Made by a program: the position numbers and the translations under genes
Assembly (NCBI RefSeq): GCF_020873895.1
Contig: NZ_JAHWGT010000020.1
Location: 1-64,000 of the forward strand
DNA: 64,000 bases
Direction of reading: 5' to 3'
Origin: Streptomyces sp. DH12
Lineage (GTDB): Bacteria > Actinomycetota > Actinomycetes > Streptomycetales > Streptomycetaceae
Notes under the pieces: model-generated
Told to the model about the DNA's origin: nothing
What the model saw: the letters and a program-made list of their open reading frames with translations, nothing else
The model's database searches: none
In this document: in pieces, positions 1 to 8,841 of the stretch
Layout of the letters: every line of letters starts with the position of its first letter
How positions within the stretch are numbered: the stretch's first letter is position 1

Positions 1-27
1 TGGGGGAGGGGGGTGGGGAGGGTCCGG

Positions 28-633
28 CTAGTCGAGGCGGATGTGGCGTAGGCCGATGCGGAGGCGGCGCAGTCGGTGGCGGAGCGGGCCGTACGTGTCG
101 GGGAGCAGGCGCAGGTCCGCGGAGGCGGCGATCTCCTCCGCGACCTGCGGGACGGTCATGTGGTCGGTGTGGAGGTGCCGGGCGAACTCGGGGCGGGCGA
201 GGCGTTCCAGGCAGTGGTCGAGCTTGGCCACGGCGAAGCTCTCCCTCTTCAGACCGCGTCCCAGGCCGCGCTCGGTCAGTCGCCGCAGGACCGTCTCGCG
301 GCGGGCGAGGAGGGCGTGGTGGTGGACGTCGTGGCCGTCGTCGCGGAGCCGGCCGACGATCTCGGCGAAGTACGCCGGTTCGACCAGGGTCATCGGCGCG
401 ATGACGGGCCCGCCGACGTGGCGGCGCAGCACCAGGTCCAGTACCTCGTGCACGCCGTGCCGCCAGGCGGCCAGGTCCTGGAAGTCGGCGCGCAGCGGGC
501 GGGGCGTCATGCGGTGCAGGCCGAACCCGACCTCCTCCGGGTCGCACACGACGCTGCCCGGCAGGCGGCGGTGCAGTTCGTGGGCGGTCTGGGTCTTGCC
601 GCCGCCGAACGGCCCGTTGATCCACAGCAGCAT
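28..633 (-). CDS. TmrB-like P-loop ATPase
   Basis: A 201-residue protein that opens with a Walker A loop (GPFGGGKTQ, residues 7-15) directly after a short hydrophobic strand. This is the arrangement of TmrB-type (tunicamycin resistance) and related small AAA/kinase-like proteins. A basic C-terminal tail (residues 185-201) is rich in Arg and Leu. The stop codon shares a base with the ATG region of the response regulator upstream (positions 633-635), so the two genes may be co-transcribed. Membership of the P-loop superfamily is seen directly; the TmrB resemblance rests on the N-terminal motif, and the substrate is unknown. It could equally be a small-molecule kinase. Confidence 0.75.
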   Translation of the reverse strand: MLLWINGPFGGGKTQTAHELHRRLPGSVVCDPEEVGFGLHRMTPRPLRADFQDLAAWRHGVHEVLDLVLRRHVGGPVIAPMTLVEPAYFAEIVGRLRDDGHDVHHHALLARRETVLRRLTERGLGRGLKRESFAVAKLDHCLERLARPEFARHLHTDHMTVPQVAEEIAASADLRLLPDTYGPLRHRLRRLRIGLRHIRLD

Positions 634-1316
634 CAGGGGAGGGTCCCTCCGCCCGCGCGGACCAGGCCGGTCTCGTAGGCGAGGACCACGACCTGGACGC
701 GGTCGCGGAGCTCCAGCTTCGTGAGGATGCGGCCGACGTGGGTCTTCACGGTGGCCTCGGAGAGGACGAGGCGGGCGGCGATCTCGCCGTTCGACAGTCC
801 CTGGGCGACGAGGAGCATGACCTCGCGCTCACGGTCGGTGAGCCGTCCCAGGCCCTTGTGCTCGGGCCGGCGGGAGGCGCCACCGCTGGGGAGCATCGGT
901 GAGAACCGGTCCAGCAGCCGCCGGGTCGTCGAGGGGGCGACGACCGCGTCGCCGCTGTGGACGGCGCGGATCGCGGCGAGGAGGTCGGCGGGGGGCACGT
1001 CCTTCAGCATGAATCCGCTCGCGCCGGCCTTCAGTCCGGAGAAGGCGTACTCGTCCAGGTCGAAGGTGGTGAGGATGAGGACGCGGGGGGCGCCGGGTTC
1101 CGAGCAGATGCGGCGGGTGGCCTCCACGCCGTCGAGCTTCGGCATGCGGACGTCCATGAGGACGACGTCGACCGCCGTCGACCGCAGCACCTGGAGTGCC
1201 TCGACGCCGTCACCCGCCTCGGCCACGACCTCCATGTCCGGCTGCGCGGCCAGCACCATGCGGAAACCGGTGCGCAGCAGCACCTGGTCGTCCACGAGCA
1301 TCAGACGGATCGTCAT
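633..1316 (-). CDS. NarL/FixJ-family response regulator
   Basis: A 227-residue two-domain response regulator. The receiver domain (1-120) has the acidic pair D9/D10, the phospho-acceptor D55 in LMDVRMP, and the conserved T83 and K105. A LuxR-type helix-turn-helix (about 160-215) ends the protein. It lies 152 bp downstream of a histidine kinase on the same strand and presumably receives phosphate from it. The gap to the kinase is unusually long for such a pair and contains a 9-bp tandem repeat. The signal and targets cannot be read from the sequence. Confidence 0.93.
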   Translation of the reverse strand: MTIRLMLVDDQVLLRTGFRMVLAAQPDMEVVAEAGDGVEALQVLRSTAVDVVLMDVRMPKLDGVEATRRICSEPGAPRVLILTTFDLDEYAFSGLKAGASGFMLKDVPPADLLAAIRAVHSGDAVVAPSTTRRLLDRFSPMLPSGGASRRPEHKGLGRLTDREREVMLLVAQGLSNGEIAARLVLSEATVKTHVGRILTKLELRDRVQVVVLAYETGLVRAGGGTLP

Positions 1317-1391
1317 TCTGGGGTCCTCTTCCTGGGACGGCGGGCGGTGTGGGGCCTGGGGCCACTGGGGCCACTCGGGCGATCGGGGCTG

Positions 1392-1427
1392 CTGGGTCTA
1401 CTGGGTCTACTGGGTCTACTGGGTCTA
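1392..1427. repeat. 9-bp tandem repeat, 4 copies
   Basis: Four perfect tandem copies of CTGGGTCTA lie between the histidine kinase stop and the response regulator start. The flanks contain further degenerate GGGGCCACT-type repeats. The unit length is a multiple of three but the stretch is not inside either gene. Confidence 0.9.
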
Positions 1428-1468
1428 CCGAGCCTGGTGGGGCCACGCGGGCCACTGCGGCCGCCGGG

Positions 1469-2665
1469 CTATTGGGCGGACTTCAGGGGCAGCAGGACGC
1501 TGATCCGGAAGCCGCCGCCCGGTCGCGGTCCGGCGTCGAGGGTGCCGCCCACCATGCCGACCCGCTCGCGCATGCCGATGAGGCCGTGGCCCCGGCCGTC
1601 GGCGCCGCCGTCCACGTACATCTCCTGCGCCGCGCCCCGCCCGTCGTCCTCGACGAGCAGGCCGAGGCCGTCGTCGAAGTACGTCAGCCGCACGCTGGCC
1701 CCCACGTCCGGCCCACCGTGCTTGCGGGTGTTGGTCAGCGCCTCCTGGACGATGCGGTACGCGGTGAGCTCGACGCCGCTGGGTAGCCGGCGCGGGGTGC
1801 CCTCGACCTTGAAGTCGACCGGCAGGCCGGCGGTGCGGACCTGTTCGACGAGGTCCTCGATCTGCTGGACGTCGGGTTGGGGCACGTACTCCCCCGCTTC
1901 CTCCGGTTCCCCCGTACGCAGGATGCCGAGCAGCCGGCGCATCTCGGCGAGGGCCTGCCGGCCGGTGGACGAGATGGTCTCCAGCGCCTGCCGCGCCAGG
2001 TCGGGCGAGGTGTCGAGGACGTAGGCGGCGCCGTCGGCCTGGACGACCATGACCGAGACGTTGTGGGCGACGACGTCGTGGAGCTCCCGGGCGATGCGGG
2101 CGCGCTCGGCGGCGACGGCGACCTTGGACTGGGCCTCCCGCTCCCGTTCGAGCCGGGCCGCGCGTTCCTCCAGCTGGGCCAGGTAGGCGCGGCGGGTGCG
2201 CATGGAGTCGCCGAGCACCCAGGCGAGGACGAAGGGCACGGACATCACGACGGTGAAGAACACCTGCCCGGCGACGGAGACGTTCTCCACGGGCCAGCGC
2301 AGCTGGGAGACCGACGCGGCGCAGGCCCCGCCGACGAGTGCCAGGCGGGACGCCCAGCGCGGTCCGTCGTGGGCGGCGACGCTGTAGATGATCACGAGCA
2401 TCGCGAAGTCGGCGGGGTTCGGAGGGAAGTCCACCAGGAGCTGGACGACTCCGAGGAGGACGGCCAGCAGCAGCATCTTCTCGGGCGCGCGGCGGCGCAG
2501 CGCGACGACCAGCGCGAAGGCGGCGACGATGAGCGCGCCGATCACGTCGTCGGGGCCTTCCGGGACCTGGGCCACCCACAGGACGGAGAACCCGAAGAGC
2601 ATCACCGCCCAGAAGCTGTCGACGCCCGTGGGGTGCCTGCGGAGGAAGTCGTAGAGGCGCTGCAC
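1469..2665 (-). CDS. Sensor histidine kinase (HisKA_3 type)
   Basis: About 398 residues from the GTG at 2665. The N-terminal half has four to five hydrophobic segments (FWAVMLFGFSVLWV, IGALIVAAFALVVAL and others) and no large extracellular loop. A coiled linker rich in E and R leads to the H-box (ELHDVVAHN, about residue 205), and a HATPase_c domain follows with VQEALTN and DDGRG motifs. It partners the downstream response regulator. The reading frame stays open upstream to 2752, but the GTG at 2665 fits the first membrane segment best. It has no purine-rich ribosome site; a TACGCT hexamer sits 12 to 7 bases before it, so the mRNA could be leaderless. Confidence 0.88.
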   Translation of the reverse strand: MQRLYDFLRRHPTGVDSFWAVMLFGFSVLWVAQVPEGPDDVIGALIVAAFALVVALRRRAPEKMLLLAVLLGVVQLLVDFPPNPADFAMLVIIYSVAAHDGPRWASRLALVGGACAASVSQLRWPVENVSVAGQVFFTVVMSVPFVLAWVLGDSMRTRRAYLAQLEERAARLEREREAQSKVAVAAERARIARELHDVVAHNVSVMVVQADGAAYVLDTSPDLARQALETISSTGRQALAEMRRLLGILRTGEPEEAGEYVPQPDVQQIEDLVEQVRTAGLPVDFKVEGTPRRLPSGVELTAYRIVQEALTNTRKHGGPDVGASVRLTYFDDGLGLLVEDDGRGAAQEMYVDGGADGRGHGLIGMRERVGMVGGTLDAGPRPGGGFRISVLLPLKSAQ

Positions 2666-2759
2666 GTAGCAAGCGTAGGGAAACGGGATAGGTGCATGGG
2701 TCAACCGGGAGTGCGATCCGGTGCGGAGGCTCCTACTCCCCAAGGTGGACACTGGGCCC

Positions 2760-3884
2760 GTGACGGACGAGACCCCTGAGCGTGACGGTGTGACCTGGGA
2801 CGACGACCGCCCCTCGCGGGAGTGGCGGGGATGGCGGGCGGCGACGGAGGCCGCGCTGTACGGGCCGGACGGCTTCTACCTCCGCCCCGAGGGGCCCGCC
2901 GGTCACTTCCGCACCTCCGTGCACGCCTCTCCGCTGTACGCCGCCGCCGTCGCCCGCCTCCTCGAAGAGGTCGCGGCGGAGCTGGGGGGCGACGGGGTCG
3001 CGTTCGTGGACATGGGTGCGGGGCGTGGCGAGCTGGTGGCCGGGGTGCTGGCCGCGCTGCCGCCCGGGTTCCCGGTACGGGCGTACGCGGTCGAGAAGGC
3101 GGCCCGCCCCCGGGGGCTGGATCCGCGCGTGGAGTGGGTGGCGCGTCCGCCGGCGGGAGTGCGGGGGCTGCTGTTCGCGAACGAGTGGCTGGACAACGTC
3201 CCGCTCGACGTCGCCCAGGCCGACGACGACGGCACGCCGCGGTACGTGGAGGTGCGGCGGGACGGTGCCGAACGGCTCGGCGCGCCGGTGACCGGCGCGG
3301 ACGCGGCATGGCTTGACCGCTGGTGGCCGCTGCGGGAACCGGGTGGACGCGCCGAGATCGGCCGCCCGCGCGACGAGGCGTGGGCGGCCGCGGTGGGCTG
3401 CCTCGCGGCCGGACTCGCGGTCGCCGTGGACTACGCCCACACGGCGGCGGCCCGTCCGCCGTTCGGCACCCTGGCCGGGTTCCGCGAGGGGCGCGAGGTG
3501 CCGCCGGTACCGAACGGCACGTGCGACATCACGGCGCACGTCGCCCTGGACGCCTGCGCGGCAGCGGCAGCGGCAGCGGCAGCGGCAGCGGCAGCGGCAG
3601 CGGCAGCAACACCAGGCCACACCGACGCCCCCCACGCCTCCGCCCCGCCCGCCTCCGCCCTGCCCGCCGGGCCCGTCGCGCTGCTCCCCCAGCGGGAGGC
3701 GCTGCGCCGCCTCGGCGTGTCCGGGGAGCGGCCCCCGCTCGCGCTCGCCTCCCGCGACCCGGCCGCGTACGTCCGGGCCCTCGCCGCGGCGGGCGAGGCC
3801 GCGGAGCTGACGGCCCGCGGCGGGCTCGGCGACTTCACCTGGCTCCTCCAGCGGGCGCCCGCCGGGGGATACTGTCCGGCATGA
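2760..3884 (+). CDS. MidA/NDUFAF7-family SAM-dependent methyltransferase
   Basis: 374 residues from the GTG at 2760. SAM motif I is [10 protein letters not shown] (about residues 85-95), followed by [12 protein letters not shown], the ANE.LD..P signature of the MidA/NDUFAF7 family (COG1565). A run of about 17 alanines, encoded by a hexanucleotide repeat, interrupts the C-terminal third and is probably a flexible insertion. The stop overlaps the start of the NuoD-like gene by four bases (ATGA at 3881-3884), so the two are translationally coupled. Mitochondrial NDUFAF7 methylates an arginine of the NuoD homologue NDUFS2; the inferred substrate here is the neighbouring NuoD paralogue. Confidence 0.85.
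   Translation: MTDETPERDGVTWDDDRPSREWRGWRAATEAALYGPDGFYLRPEGPAGHFRTSVHASPLYAAAVARLLEEVAAELGGDGVAFVDMGAGRGELVAGVLAALPPGFPVRAYAVEKAARPRGLDPRVEWVARPPAGVRGLLFANEWLDNVPLDVAQADDDGTPRYVEVRRDGAERLGAPVTGADAAWLDRWWPLREPGGRAEIGRPRDEAWAAAVGCLAAGLAVAVDYAHTAAARPPFGTLAGFREGREVPPVPNGTCDITAHVALDACAAAAAAAAAAAAAAAAATPGHTDAPHASAPPASALPAGPVALLPQREALRRLGVSGERPPLALASRDPAAYVRALAAAGEAAELTARGGLGDFTWLLQRAPAGGYCPA
3561..3607. repeat. Hexanucleotide microsatellite GCAGCG x7.8
   Basis: Seven perfect tandem copies of GCAGCG plus a partial copy lie inside the methyltransferase gene and encode polyalanine. Because the unit is 6 bp, slippage would change protein length without shifting the frame. Confidence 0.97.
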
Positions 3885-5041
3885 CGGAGACCACCCAGCA
3901 CAGGGAGACCACGGTCGGCATCGGCGGTGCCGCCGAGAGCACCGACATGGTGCTGAACATCGGCCCGCAGCACCCCTCCACGCACGGTGTGCTCCGCCTC
4001 CGCCTGGTCCTCGACGGGGAGCTGATCCAGCACGCCGAGCCGGTGATCGGCTACATGCACCGCGGCGCCGAGAAGCTCTTCGAGGCGCGCGACTACCGGC
4101 AGATCATCATGCTGGCGAACCGGCACGACTGGCTGTCGGCGTTCGCCAACGAGCTGGGCGTCGTGATGGCCGTCGAGCGGATGCTCGGCATGGAGGTCCC
4201 CGAGCGCGCGGTGTGGACGCGCACGCTCCTCGCCGAGCTGAACCGGGTCCTCAACCACCTGATGTTCCTCGGCTCGTACCCGCTGGAGCTGGGCGGCATC
4301 ACGCCGATCTTCCACGCGTTCCGCGAGCGGGAGGACCTTCAGCACGTCATGGAGGAGGTCTCCGGCGGCCGCATCCACTACATGTTCAACCGGGTCGGCG
4401 GGTTGAAGGAGGACCTGCCCGCGGGGTGGCTCGGCCGGGCCCGCGCGGCGGTGGCCGCCATCCGCTCCCGCATGGACGTGTACGACCGGCTGGTCCTCGG
4501 CAACGAGATCTTCCGGGGCCGTACCCGCGGTGTGGGCGTGCTGTCCGCGCCGACCGTGCACGCGTACGGGGTGAGCGGGCCGATCGCCCGCGCCTCCGGC
4601 GTCGACTTCGACCTGCGGCGCGACGAGCCGTACCTGGCGTACGGTGAGCTGCGGGAGACGCTGAAGGTGGTCACCCGGCAGGAGGGGGACTGCCTGGCCC
4701 GGTTCGAGTGCCTGCTGGAGCAGACGCACAACGCGCTGGAGCTGGCGGACGCCTGTCTGGACCGGCTCGCGGAGCTGCCGCCCGGCCCCATCAACCAGCG
4801 TCTGCCGAAGGTCCTGAAGGCGCCCGAGGGCCACACGTACGCCTGGACCGAGAACCCCCTCGGCATCAACGGCTACTACCTGGTGTCCAAGGGCGAGAAG
4901 ACCCCGTACCGGCTGAAGCTGCGCTCCGCCTCGTACAACAACGTCCAGGTGCTGGCGGAGCTGCTGCCGGGGACGCTCGTCGCCGACATGGTGGCGATCC
5001 TCGGCTCGTTCTTCTTCGTCGTCGGCGACATCGACAAGTAG
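3881..5041 (+). CDS. nuoD: Orphan NuoD-like 49-kDa subunit (complex I subunit D paralogue)
   Basis: 386 residues, shorter than most actinobacterial NuoD proteins (about 430-450). The quinone-cavity loop GPQHPSTHG is at 28-36 and the downstream [10 protein letters not shown] at 58-66 retains R61, the position of NDUFS2 Arg85. By eye the tyrosine of the canonical LDY quinone-contact motif is replaced by W84 (RHDW). No other nuo gene is present in the window, so the protein either joins a complex encoded elsewhere or works outside complex I. ATG at 3881 overlaps the methyltransferase stop. A perfect 12-bp hairpin follows the gene. Confidence 0.88.
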   Translation: MTETTQHRETTVGIGGAAESTDMVLNIGPQHPSTHGVLRLRLVLDGELIQHAEPVIGYMHRGAEKLFEARDYRQIIMLANRHDWLSAFANELGVVMAVERMLGMEVPERAVWTRTLLAELNRVLNHLMFLGSYPLELGGITPIFHAFREREDLQHVMEEVSGGRIHYMFNRVGGLKEDLPAGWLGRARAAVAAIRSRMDVYDRLVLGNEIFRGRTRGVGVLSAPTVHAYGVSGPIARASGVDFDLRRDEPYLAYGELRETLKVVTRQEGDCLARFECLLEQTHNALELADACLDRLAELPPGPINQRLPKVLKAPEGHTYAWTENPLGINGYYLVSKGEKTPYRLKLRSASYNNVQVLAELLPGTLVADMVAILGSFFFVVGDIDK

Positions 5042-5078
5042 GCGACAAGCAGGCGACAAGCAGGCGCGGACAGCGGTA

Positions 5079-5114
5079 GGCGGCGGCCGGGGAGGGGTCT
5101 TTCCGGCCGCCGCC
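5079..5114. terminator. Hairpin between nuoD-like and coiled-coil genes
   Basis: Perfect 12-bp inverted repeat (GGCGGCGGCCGG, 12-base loop, CCGGCCGCCGCC) between two convergent genes. It has no T-tract on the plus strand. Just upstream is a direct repeat of GGCGACAAGCA. Confidence 0.7.
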
Positions 5115-5181
5115 GTGTCGTGCGGGCCGCCGGGGGCGGTCGCCGTAGCCGCCCGACGGCCCTTCACCCGAGCGGAGTGCT

Positions 5182-6330
5182 CTACGAGTTGACGGCGTCC
5201 CGCAGCCGCACCACGTCCAGCTGCTCGGTCTCGTCGTGGGCGGTCAGGTCGATGACCTGGCCCACGGCCTGCTCCGTGTCGCGCCGTCCGTCCGGGCGCC
5301 GGTCGGCAAGGGCCTCCTCGCCGACGACGTCCGCCAGGTCCTCCTGCTGGACGGCGGCCTCCAGCGCGGCCGCGGGCCCGCCGCCACGACCCGGCCCCGT
5401 ACCATCCTGCCCGCCGGCGCCCTGCCCGGCACCGCCCTGCCCGGCTCCGGTCTCCCCTGTTCGGGCGCCCGCCGTACGGGCGTCTCCGGCGTCGCCCTGC
5501 CCGCCGGCGCCCTTCTGGGTGCCGAAGAAGTCGAAGCCGCCCTCCAGTCGCGGGGCGGGGCGGCGCTGGGCGGCGTACGGGACGATGGCGGCCGCGGCGG
5601 ACACGGGGCGCGGCGCCGGGGCGGTCCCGCCCGGGGCGGGGCGCAGCGCGGCCTCGGCGATCCGGCGGGCCTCCTGCGCGGCGGCGTTGCGCGTCAGACG
5701 GCGCAGGGCCTGGGCGGCGCGCAGGTAGTCGGCCCCGGTCGGCCCGGAGGACGGCGCGGAGGCCGGGACCGGGGACGCCGGAGCGGTCGACGTGCCGGAC
5801 GCGGGGGCCTGCTCCCGCGGGCCGGGCGCACCGGTGGCCGGGGTGGCCGCCGAGGCACCCGCGGAGGCGCCCGCCGAGCTGCCCAGGGCGAGCCGGCGGC
5901 GGCCCTCCAGGGCGCTGGCCCGTTCCGTCTCGGCGGTGGCGTACCGGCGCAGCAGCTCCGCGTGCTCATTGCGCAGCCCGGCGAGTTCGACCCGCTTGGC
6001 GCGCAGCTTCGTGTCGAGCTTCGCGCGCAGGACGCGCGACTCCTCCAGGTCGGCTTCCAGCTCGGCTATGCGCTCCTCGGTCTTCCACTGGTCGCTCGCG
6101 CGTGCGCGGGTCAGCTCGGCGACGCGGCGGCCCGCCGTGCGGTCCCAGGTCCGCATGAGGACCGCGCCCGTGACGGCCGCGGCGGCGGTGGCCGCGACCA
6201 GCAGGCGCAGCGCCAGCGGATCGGCCAGGAGCCAGGCGCCCGACGCGCAGAGGACGGACGCTCCGGCCACCGCGGAGGGCGGCAGAAGCCGGTGCAGGGG
6301 CGGGGAATGGCGGTGGCGTCCACGTGGCAT
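5182..6330 (-). CDS. Membrane-anchored coiled-coil protein, unknown function
   Basis: 382 residues, not assigned to a named family. A basic N-terminus is followed by two hydrophobic segments (about 18-36 and 41-60). Residues about 65-145 form a charged heptad-rich coiled coil (WKTEERIAELEADLEESRV and onwards). A long Ala/Gly/Pro-rich region comes next, and the C-terminal 70 residues are acidic, ending in LTAHDETEQLDVVRLRDAVNS-like sequence. The architecture suggests a cytoplasmic scaffold tethered to the membrane. It stands alone between convergent nuoD-like and the ABC transporter unit, which runs towards it with a 117-bp gap. Confidence 0.75.
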   Translation of the reverse strand: MPRGRHRHSPPLHRLLPPSAVAGASVLCASGAWLLADPLALRLLVAATAAAAVTGAVLMRTWDRTAGRRVAELTRARASDQWKTEERIAELEADLEESRVLRAKLDTKLRAKRVELAGLRNEHAELLRRYATAETERASALEGRRRLALGSSAGASAGASAATPATGAPGPREQAPASGTSTAPASPVPASAPSSGPTGADYLRAAQALRRLTRNAAAQEARRIAEAALRPAPGGTAPAPRPVSAAAAIVPYAAQRRPAPRLEGGFDFFGTQKGAGGQGDAGDARTAGARTGETGAGQGGAGQGAGGQDGTGPGRGGGPAAALEAAVQQEDLADVVGEEALADRRPDGRRDTEQAVGQVIDLTAHDETEQLDVVRLRDAVNS

Positions 6331-6447
6331 GGCCTGAAATTTACCGTGCGTAGGTGTGGTTCGGGGTGTCGGCCCGGCAATGTTTCGCGGGCGCGCTGCG
6401 GGCCGGGCCGAGTCCCCGACTTCTCCGTACTCGGGGGGCGTTCGCGG

Positions 6448-7434
6448 TTACCGGCGGATCAGTCCCTTCTCCCGCAGGTAGTCCTTGGCGACGTCCACCG
6501 GTTTCGCGCGCTCGGTGTCCACCCTGCGGTTCAACTCGATGAGATCGTCGGTGGTCAGCGCTTTGGTGATCTCGCCGAGCGCGGTGGCGATCTCCGGGGA
6601 TCCGGCGTCGCGCGCATTGACGACGGGAAGGACGTTGTCGGCGTTCTGGAGCTTCTTGTCGTCCTCCAGGATCACCAGGCCGAAGGCGTCGAGCGTGGCG
6701 TCGGTCGTCGTGGTGAGGACCATCTGGTCGACGCCGTCCTTCACCGCCTGCTTGGCCTGCGGGGTGCCCACGCCCTTGGGGTCGACCCCCGTCACGTCGA
6801 TCCCGTACCGGGACTTGAGGCCGGGTGCGCAGAACGGCCGTACGGTGCACTCGTCACCCGCCGCGATCTTCACCTTGACCTTCGACCGGCCGAGGTCCGA
6901 AAGGGTCCGCAGCTTGTTCTGCGCGGCGAATTCGCGGCTCACGGCGAATGCGTTCTGGTCGACGGCGCGACCGGCCGGAAGGACCTTCAGTCCGCGGGGT
7001 GCGGCGAGCTTCTCCAGTGCGGCGACGGTGGCCGCGACATCGCTGGAGGCGACCGGCTTCTCCTGCGGCGCCTGCGGGCCGTTCACCTTCGCGTTGAGGA
7101 ATTCCGCAAGCGTAGCCGCGTATTCCGGTACGACGTCGATCTCGCCCTTCTCCAGGGACGGCTGGTACAACTCGCGGTTCTCCACCGTCCTGATCGACGT
7201 GCGGTATCCGGCGTCGGCGAGGACCTGCGCGTACAGCTCCGCGAGGATCCGCGACTCGGTGAACCCGGCCGAGCCGACGACGACCGCGCCGCCGCCCGCA
7301 CCGCCCGAGGGCTCACCGGACCCGGCCGCGCCGCCGCGCTCCTCCAGGCTGTTGCCGCCGCACGCGGCCAGTCCCGCGGTCAGGCCGAGCACGCCCAGGG
7401 CCGCCCCGGCCACGCGGCTGGTTCTGCTCTTCAC
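6448..7434 (-). CDS. Osmoprotectant ABC transporter substrate-binding lipoprotein
   Basis: 328 residues from GTG. A lipoprotein signal peptide ends at the lipobox LAAC-G (Cys about 25). The mature part is the OpuAC/ProX-type (QAT family) binding fold: VVVGSAGFTESRILAELYA near the N-terminus and LTTDDLIELNRRVD near the C-terminus are typical of glycine betaine/carnitine/choline-type receptors. It is the last gene of the leftward unit of two permeases and this receptor, starting 3 bp after the first permease ends. The exact ligand cannot be told from sequence. Confidence 0.9.
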   Translation of the reverse strand: MKSRTSRVAGAALGVLGLTAGLAACGGNSLEERGGAAGSGEPSGGAGGGAVVVGSAGFTESRILAELYAQVLADAGYRTSIRTVENRELYQPSLEKGEIDVVPEYAATLAEFLNAKVNGPQAPQEKPVASSDVAATVAALEKLAAPRGLKVLPAGRAVDQNAFAVSREFAAQNKLRTLSDLGRSKVKVKIAAGDECTVRPFCAPGLKSRYGIDVTGVDPKGVGTPQAKQAVKDGVDQMVLTTTTDATLDAFGLVILEDDKKLQNADNVLPVVNARDAGSPEIATALGEITKALTTDDLIELNRRVDTERAKPVDVAKDYLREKGLIRR

Positions 7435-7437
7435 GAT

Positions 7438-8115
7438 TCAGGTCTCCGTCCGTTTCCGTCCTCGGCCCGCGAGCACCCTGCCCGCCGCCGCCAGCACGCC
7501 CTCGACGAGCAGGGCGAGGGCGCCGACGAGCAGCGCCCCTGCGAACACCTGCGCGGTGTCGTACGTGTGGAAACCCGCGGTGATGATCCGTCCGAGGCCG
7601 CCCTCGCCCGCCATGGCGGCGAGCGTCGCCGTGGCGATCACCTGGACGGCGGCCAGCCGCAGCCCCGTCATCACCAGGGGCAGGGCCAGGGGCAGCTCGA
7701 CCGTGCGGAAGAGCTGACCGCCCGACATGCCCATGCCGCGGGCGGCCTCGACGACCGACCGGTCCACCTCCCGCATCCCGAGGTAGGCGTTGGTGAGGAG
7801 CGGCGGCACGGCGAAGAGCACCAGCGCGATGACCGTCGGTATGCCGCCCTGCCGGCCGAGGGGGGTCATCGTCAGCAGCACCAGCACCGCCAGCGTGGGG
7901 ACCGCCCGGCCGATGTTGGAGACGTTCACCGCGAGCGCGCCGCCCCTGCCGACGTGCCCGAGCCACAGGGCGGTCGGCAGGGCGATCAGGCAGGCCAGGG
8001 CGAGGCTGGTCCCGCTGAACCACAGGTGCTCCGCCAGCCGGTGCCAGATGCCCGCCTCACCGTGCCAGTTCGCCCCGGTCGTCAGCCACGTCCAGGCGTC
8101 GCCCACCACACCCAT
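7438..8115 (-). CDS. ABC transporter permease (OpuCB/OpuCD type)
   Basis: 225 residues with about six membrane segments and the EAA-type cytoplasmic loop (EAARGMGMSGGQLFRTVELPLALP, central part EAARGMGMSG). Belongs to the BPD transport inner-membrane family and pairs with the adjacent permease to form the channel of the osmoprotectant importer. Only three bases separate it from both neighbours' coding ends, indicating one transcript with the receptor and the second permease. Confidence 0.9.
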   Translation of the reverse strand: MGVVGDAWTWLTTGANWHGEAGIWHRLAEHLWFSGTSLALACLIALPTALWLGHVGRGGALAVNVSNIGRAVPTLAVLVLLTMTPLGRQGGIPTVIALVLFAVPPLLTNAYLGMREVDRSVVEAARGMGMSGGQLFRTVELPLALPLVMTGLRLAAVQVIATATLAAMAGEGGLGRIITAGFHTYDTAQVFAGALLVGALALLVEGVLAAAGRVLAGRGRKRTET

Positions 8116-8118
8116 CGC

Positions 8119-8841
8119 TCAGCCCGCCTTCCCCAGACGGCCCCGCGGCGCCGGGTTCCGCGACGCCGGGCCCCGCGCGCCTGCCGCCCGGGTCCACGGC
8201 GTCAGCAGCCGCTGGAGCCCCAGCAGCAGCGCGTCGGCGGTGACCGCGAGGAGGACGCACAGCACCGAGGCGGTCAGCACCTGCGCCTTGAAGAAGCTCT
8301 GCAGCCCGCTGGTGATCAGCGTGCCCAGACCGCCGAAGTCCACGAGCGCCCCCACGGTCGTCAGGGCGACCGTCGAGACCGTCGCCATCCGCACCCCCGC
8401 CAGCACGGCGGGCAGCGCCAGCGGCAGCTCGACCTCCCACAGCAGCCGCGCCGGCCCGTACCCCATGCCCCGGGCGGCCTCGCGCGTCTCCGCGGGCACC
8501 GCCTCCAACCCGGCCAGGATGTTCCGCACGAGGATCGTCAGCGAGTACAGCACCAGGCCGGTCACCACCAGCGCGGCCGACAGCCCGAACAGCGGGAGTA
8601 GCAGGGAGAACATCGCCAGGGACGGGACCGCGTACAGCACCGTCGTCAGCCCGAGCACGGGTCCCGCGAAGGCCGGGCGGGCGCGCACCAGGAGGGCCAG
8701 CGGGAAGGCGACAGCGAGCCCGAGGAGCACCGAGACGACCGTGATCCACACGTGCTGGGCGGTCGCGTCGGTGAGTTCCTGGGCACGGGAGCCCACGTAC
8801 TCGGGGCAGATCCACGCGTTCGCCGCGAGACATCCGCTCAT
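8119..8841 (-). CDS. ABC transporter permease (OpuCB/OpuCD type)
   Basis: 240 residues and five to six membrane segments. The EAA loop reads EAARGMGYGPARLLWEVELP. An N-terminal short periplasmic-facing segment (CPEYVGSRAQEL) precedes the first membrane helix. It is the first gene of the leftward transporter unit and is divergent from the ATPase gene across 157 bp. The C-terminal tail is basic and Pro-rich. Confidence 0.9.
   Translation of the reverse strand: MSGCLAANAWICPEYVGSRAQELTDATAQHVWITVVSVLLGLAVAFPLALLVRARPAFAGPVLGLTTVLYAVPSLAMFSLLLPLFGLSAALVVTGLVLYSLTILVRNILAGLEAVPAETREAARGMGYGPARLLWEVELPLALPAVLAGVRMATVSTVALTTVGALVDFGGLGTLITSGLQSFFKAQVLTASVLCVLLAVTADALLLGLQRLLTPWTRAAGARGPASRNPAPRGRLGKAG

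Noticed and set aside
5236-8601. A very long open frame on the plus strand (over 1,100 codons) opposite the coiled-coil and ABC transporter genes
   Set aside because: It is the mirror of real minus-strand genes in a high-GC genome; composition is Arg/Gly/Ala-rich with no domain, and the minus genes have clear motifs.
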